A stretch of 64,000 nucleotides of DNA from Zhengella sedimenti (lineage in GTDB: Bacteria > Pseudomonadota > Alphaproteobacteria > Rhizobiales > Rhizobiaceae): positions 1 through 64,000 of the forward strand of contig NZ_JBKFFP010000003.1 of assembly GCF_046506625.1 (NCBI RefSeq), in the 5' to 3' direction. The translations under genes and the position numbers were made by a program. Position 1 is the first letter of the stretch, and each line of letters begins with the position of its first letter. A model generated the notes under the pieces. That model saw only the letters and a list, made by a program, of their open reading frames with translations. It made no database searches and was not told where the DNA came from. Positions 62,015-64,000 of the stretch are shown here, piece after piece.

Positions 62015-62781
62015 ACGGACCATCGCCGCTGTGGATCGGCACAAGCTGGAAGATGAACAAGACGCTGGCCGAGGCCATGGCCTTCGCCGAAGCGCTGGCG
62101 GCGGCAGACGGCGGGCGCGATCCGCGCATCCAGCGTTTTGTCATTCCCCCGTTCACGGCGGTGCGCGAGGTCAAGCGGGCCCTGGCCCAAACCTCGGTCA
62201 AGGTCGGTGCGCAGAACATGCACTGGGCCGATGAAGGCGCATGGACGGGCGAGATTTCCCCGGTCATGCTGACCGATTGCGGGCTCGACATGGTCGAGCT
62301 TGGCCATTCGGAACGGCGTGAGCATTTCGGCGAGACCGACGAGACGGTGGGACTGAAAGTGGAGGCGGCGGTGCGCCACGGGCTGATCCCGCTCGTCTGC
62401 ATCGGCGAGACGCTGGCCGAGCGGGAGGCGGGCCGCGCGAAGGAAGTGCTGGAGGCGCAGGTGCGCGGCGCGCTGAGCCGGCTTTCGGATGAGCAGAAAC
62501 AGGCGCTGGTGTTGCTGGCCTACGAGCCGGTCTGGGCGATCGGGGTAAACGGCATTCCCGCAACAAGCGACTATGCCGACGCCCGCCAAGGCGAGATCAT
62601 CGCCGTTGCGCAGGATGTACTCGGGCGGCGGGTGCCCTGCCTCTATGGCGGCTCGGTCAATCCGGACAATTGCGCCGAACTCATCTCATGCCCGCATGTG
62701 GACGGGCTTTTCATCGGGCGCGCTGCCTGGAATGTCGAGGGCTATCTCGACATCCTGGCGTGTTGCGCCACATCGAACTGA
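62011..62781 (+). CDS. tpiA2: Triosephosphate isomerase paralogue (EryH type)
   Basis: The 256-aa barrel has GTSWKMNKTLAEAMAF near 10 with the active-site Lys, catalytic His in VELGHSERREHFGE near 96, Glu in YEPVWAIG near 171 and the phosphate loop LYGGSVNPDN near 211. Next to rpiB and eryBC it most likely converts L-erythrulose 1-phosphate to D-erythrulose 4-phosphate, as EryH does in Brucella, rather than serving glycolysis. Confidence 0.9.
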   Translation: MNGPSPLWIGTSWKMNKTLAEAMAFAEALAAADGGRDPRIQRFVIPPFTAVREVKRALAQTSVKVGAQNMHWADEGAWTGEISPVMLTDCGLDMVELGHSERREHFGETDETVGLKVEAAVRHGLIPLVCIGETLAEREAGRAKEVLEAQVRGALSRLSDEQKQALVLLAYEPVWAIGVNGIPATSDYADARQGEIIAVAQDVLGRRVPCLYGGSVNPDNCAELISCPHVDGLFIGRAAWNVEGYLDILACCATSN

Positions 62782-62796
62782 CAAGGAGACAGGACC

Positions 62797-63252
62797 ATGA
62801 AGATTGCCGTTGCCGGAGACAGCGCGGGCGAAGGCCTGGCCAGGGTGCTGGCCGATTACCTCAAGGACAGGCACGAGGTGGACGAGATCTCGCGCACCGA
62901 AGCCGGGCCGGATGCCTTTTATGCCAACCTGTCGGACCGGGTCGCCAACGCCGTGCTCGACGGCACTTATGAGCGCGCCATACTGATCTGCGGCACGGGC
63001 ATCGGCGTGGCGATGTCGGCCAACAAGGTGCCGGGCATTCGCGCCGCCCAATGCCACGACACCTATTCGGCCGAACGCGCCGCGCTGTCCAACAATGCGC
63101 AGATCATCACCATGGGCGCGCGCGTGATCGGACCGGAACTGGCCAAGGCGATTGCCGATGCTTTCCTGAAGGAAACCTTCGATCCCGAGGGCCGTTCGGC
63201 GGGCAATGTCCAGGCGATCAACGAGGTCGACGCGAAATACAACGCGCGCTGA
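62797..63252 (+). CDS. rpiB: Ribose-5-phosphate isomerase B paralogue (EryI type)
   Basis: In this 151-aa RpiB, Cys65 in LICGTGIGVAMSANK is the catalytic cysteine, and HDTYSAERAALSNNAQIITMG is the second family block. In the ery pathway it turns D-erythrulose 4-phosphate into D-erythrose 4-phosphate. ACAAGGAGACAGG precedes the ATG, 15 bp after tpiA2. It is the last gene of the operon; a strong stem-loop follows. Confidence 0.92.
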   Translation: MKIAVAGDSAGEGLARVLADYLKDRHEVDEISRTEAGPDAFYANLSDRVANAVLDGTYERAILICGTGIGVAMSANKVPGIRAAQCHDTYSAERAALSNNAQIITMGARVIGPELAKAIADAFLKETFDPEGRSAGNVQAINEVDAKYNAR

Positions 63253-63285
63253 GGCGTTCCTTCATCCCCTCCCGGGACCTGACCG

Positions 63286-63316
63286 GGCCGCCGGTGTCCA
63301 TGTTATGCCGGCGGCC
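63286..63316. terminator. Bidirectional stem-loop between rpiB and the IclR gene
   Basis: GGCCGCCGG (63286-63294) and CCGGCGGCC (63308-63316) form a perfect 9-bp stem in the 78-bp gap between convergent genes. No U-tract is present, so it probably protects or ends transcripts from both sides with Rho. Confidence 0.6.
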
Positions 63317-63330
63317 GGAGATGACCGGCC

Positions 63331-64000
63331 TCAGTCGACCTGCACGCCCGGCCCGCCGGGGCTGAGCCAGAGGCCGATCATGCGGGCAGCCTCCAGCACC
63401 GCGTCCTTCAGTTCGCCATGCAGGCGGGCCTCCTCGACATAGGAATCGACAGCCGTGACATTGATCGAGGCGACCGTCTGGCCGAAACCGTCGCGCACGG
63501 GTGCTGCCACCGTGCAGACACCCTTCTCGAAGAAGGACTGGCTGACGGCATAGCCGCGTTCGCGGTCGCCGCGCAGCATGAAGGCCAGTTCGCCAACCGT
63601 CTTCGGGGTCTGCGGCGAAAAGGGCGGCAGGCGGTCCTCGGGAAACATGGCGCGCAGGTCCGCCTGTGTCAGATCGCAGATCAGCATCCGTCCCATCACC
63701 GTGGCGTGGACGGGAAAGCGGGTGCCCACCTGGACACTGCTGGCAATGGTGGAGCGGGCGGCGTGGCGGATGACATAGACCACTTCCTTGCCGTCCAGCA
63801 CCGCCATGTGGCTGGACAGGCCGGTCTGGTCACGCAGGCGGCGCAGGATCGGCTGGGCGATGTCCACCAGGTCATCGGAGACGAGGTAGCCGAAGCCGAG
63901 CCCCAGAACGGCCGGCCCGAGCCGGAACTTGCGGTCACCATCGGCGACGAGGAAGTTCATCTGCTCCAGCGTGTGCAGCAGGCGGAAGGCGGAGGCGCGC
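63331..64000 (-). CDS. IclR-family regulator (5' end beyond the window)
   Basis: About 223 residues of the C-terminal part are present. The frame runs to the window edge, RASAFRLLHTLEQMNFL, which is the end of the winged helix, so the ATG seen at 63960 is internal. FRLGPAVLGLGFGYLVSDDL opens the effector domain, and GYAVSQSFFEKGVCTVAAPV with the later INVTA segment closes it. IclR proteins often control uptake or catabolism of acids and sugars; the target here is unknown, though it faces the ery operon. Confidence 0.9.
   Translation of the reverse strand, partial: RASAFRLLHTLEQMNFLVADGDRKFRLGPAVLGLGFGYLVSDDLVDIAQPILRRLRDQTGLSSHMAVLDGKEVVYVIRHAARSTIASSVQVGTRFPVHATVMGRMLICDLTQADLRAMFPEDRLPPFSPQTPKTVGELAFMLRGDRERGYAVSQSFFEKGVCTVAAPVRDGFGQTVASINVTAVDSYVEEARLHGELKDAVLEAARMIGLWLSPGGPGVQVD

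Overview
The window comes from a GC-rich alphaproteobacterium, most likely Hyphomicrobiales (Rhizobiales). It opens with the 3' end of a 5S rRNA followed by an initiator tRNA-fMet, the usual end of a rhizobial rrn operon. The tRNA carries an A-U pair in place of the first of the three anticodon-stem G-C pairs, a variant known in rhizobia. An erythritol-type sugar alcohol cluster at the right end and an FMN-riboswitch-linked type II lumazine synthase fit the same group.

Positions 381-37918 are an integrated genomic island of about 37.5 kb. It is bounded by a perfect 50-bp repeat of the tRNA-fMet 3' half, and a P4-type tyrosine integrase lies just inside the right end. Its left third holds a replication module (small DNA-binding protein, Prim-Pol primase, SF3-type helicase, and a striking convergent iteron array), then a three-gene nuclease/helicase module that looks like an undescribed defence system: a 1334-aa protein with a C-terminal PD-(D/E)XK site, an HNH-HIT fusion, and a PD-(D/E)XK-DUF2075 fusion. 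A membrane-anchored SNase-like protein, an accessory metK, an unknown 367-aa protein and a serine resolvase with its own inverted-repeat site follow.

From 17.2 to 36.2 kb the island carries a catabolic cluster: an HSL-type esterase/lactonase, two acyl-CoA ligases, two MaoC-type proteins, a TetR regulator, a Baeyer-Villiger monooxygenase, SDR, 3-hydroxyacyl-CoA dehydrogenase, acyl-CoA dehydrogenase, enoyl-CoA hydratase, a complete branched-chain-type ABC transporter and a thiolase. Together these suggest uptake of a ketone or alcohol, oxygen insertion, ester or lactone opening, CoA activation and beta-oxidation, as expected for alicyclic or terpenoid-like ketones. A broken enoyl-CoA hydratase gene closes the cluster.

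To the right of the island are two further partial copies of the tRNA 3' end, apparently scars of earlier events. Next is a tight GntR-controlled operon (39.1-53.0 kb): a second branched-chain-type ABC importer, LeuC/LeuD-like hydratase, an isocitrate lyase/PEP mutase-family lyase, ATP-dependent hydantoinase/oxoprolinase subunits B and A, an isochorismatase-like hydrolase and a flavoprotein, with a tautomerase-SnoaL fusion divergent from it. I infer ring opening of a cyclic imide or amide to a substituted maleate, hydration, and C-C cleavage; this exact pathway is not one I know as described. A sulfatase/phosphonate monoesterase-like gene converges on it.

The last 9 kb hold purU, an FMN riboswitch and ribH2, then the erythritol-type cluster (eryB, eryC, Fe-dependent ADH, small transaldolase, DeoR regulator, second triosephosphate isomerase, rpiB) and an IclR regulator cut by the window end. 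The erythritol kinase (eryA) is not in the window.
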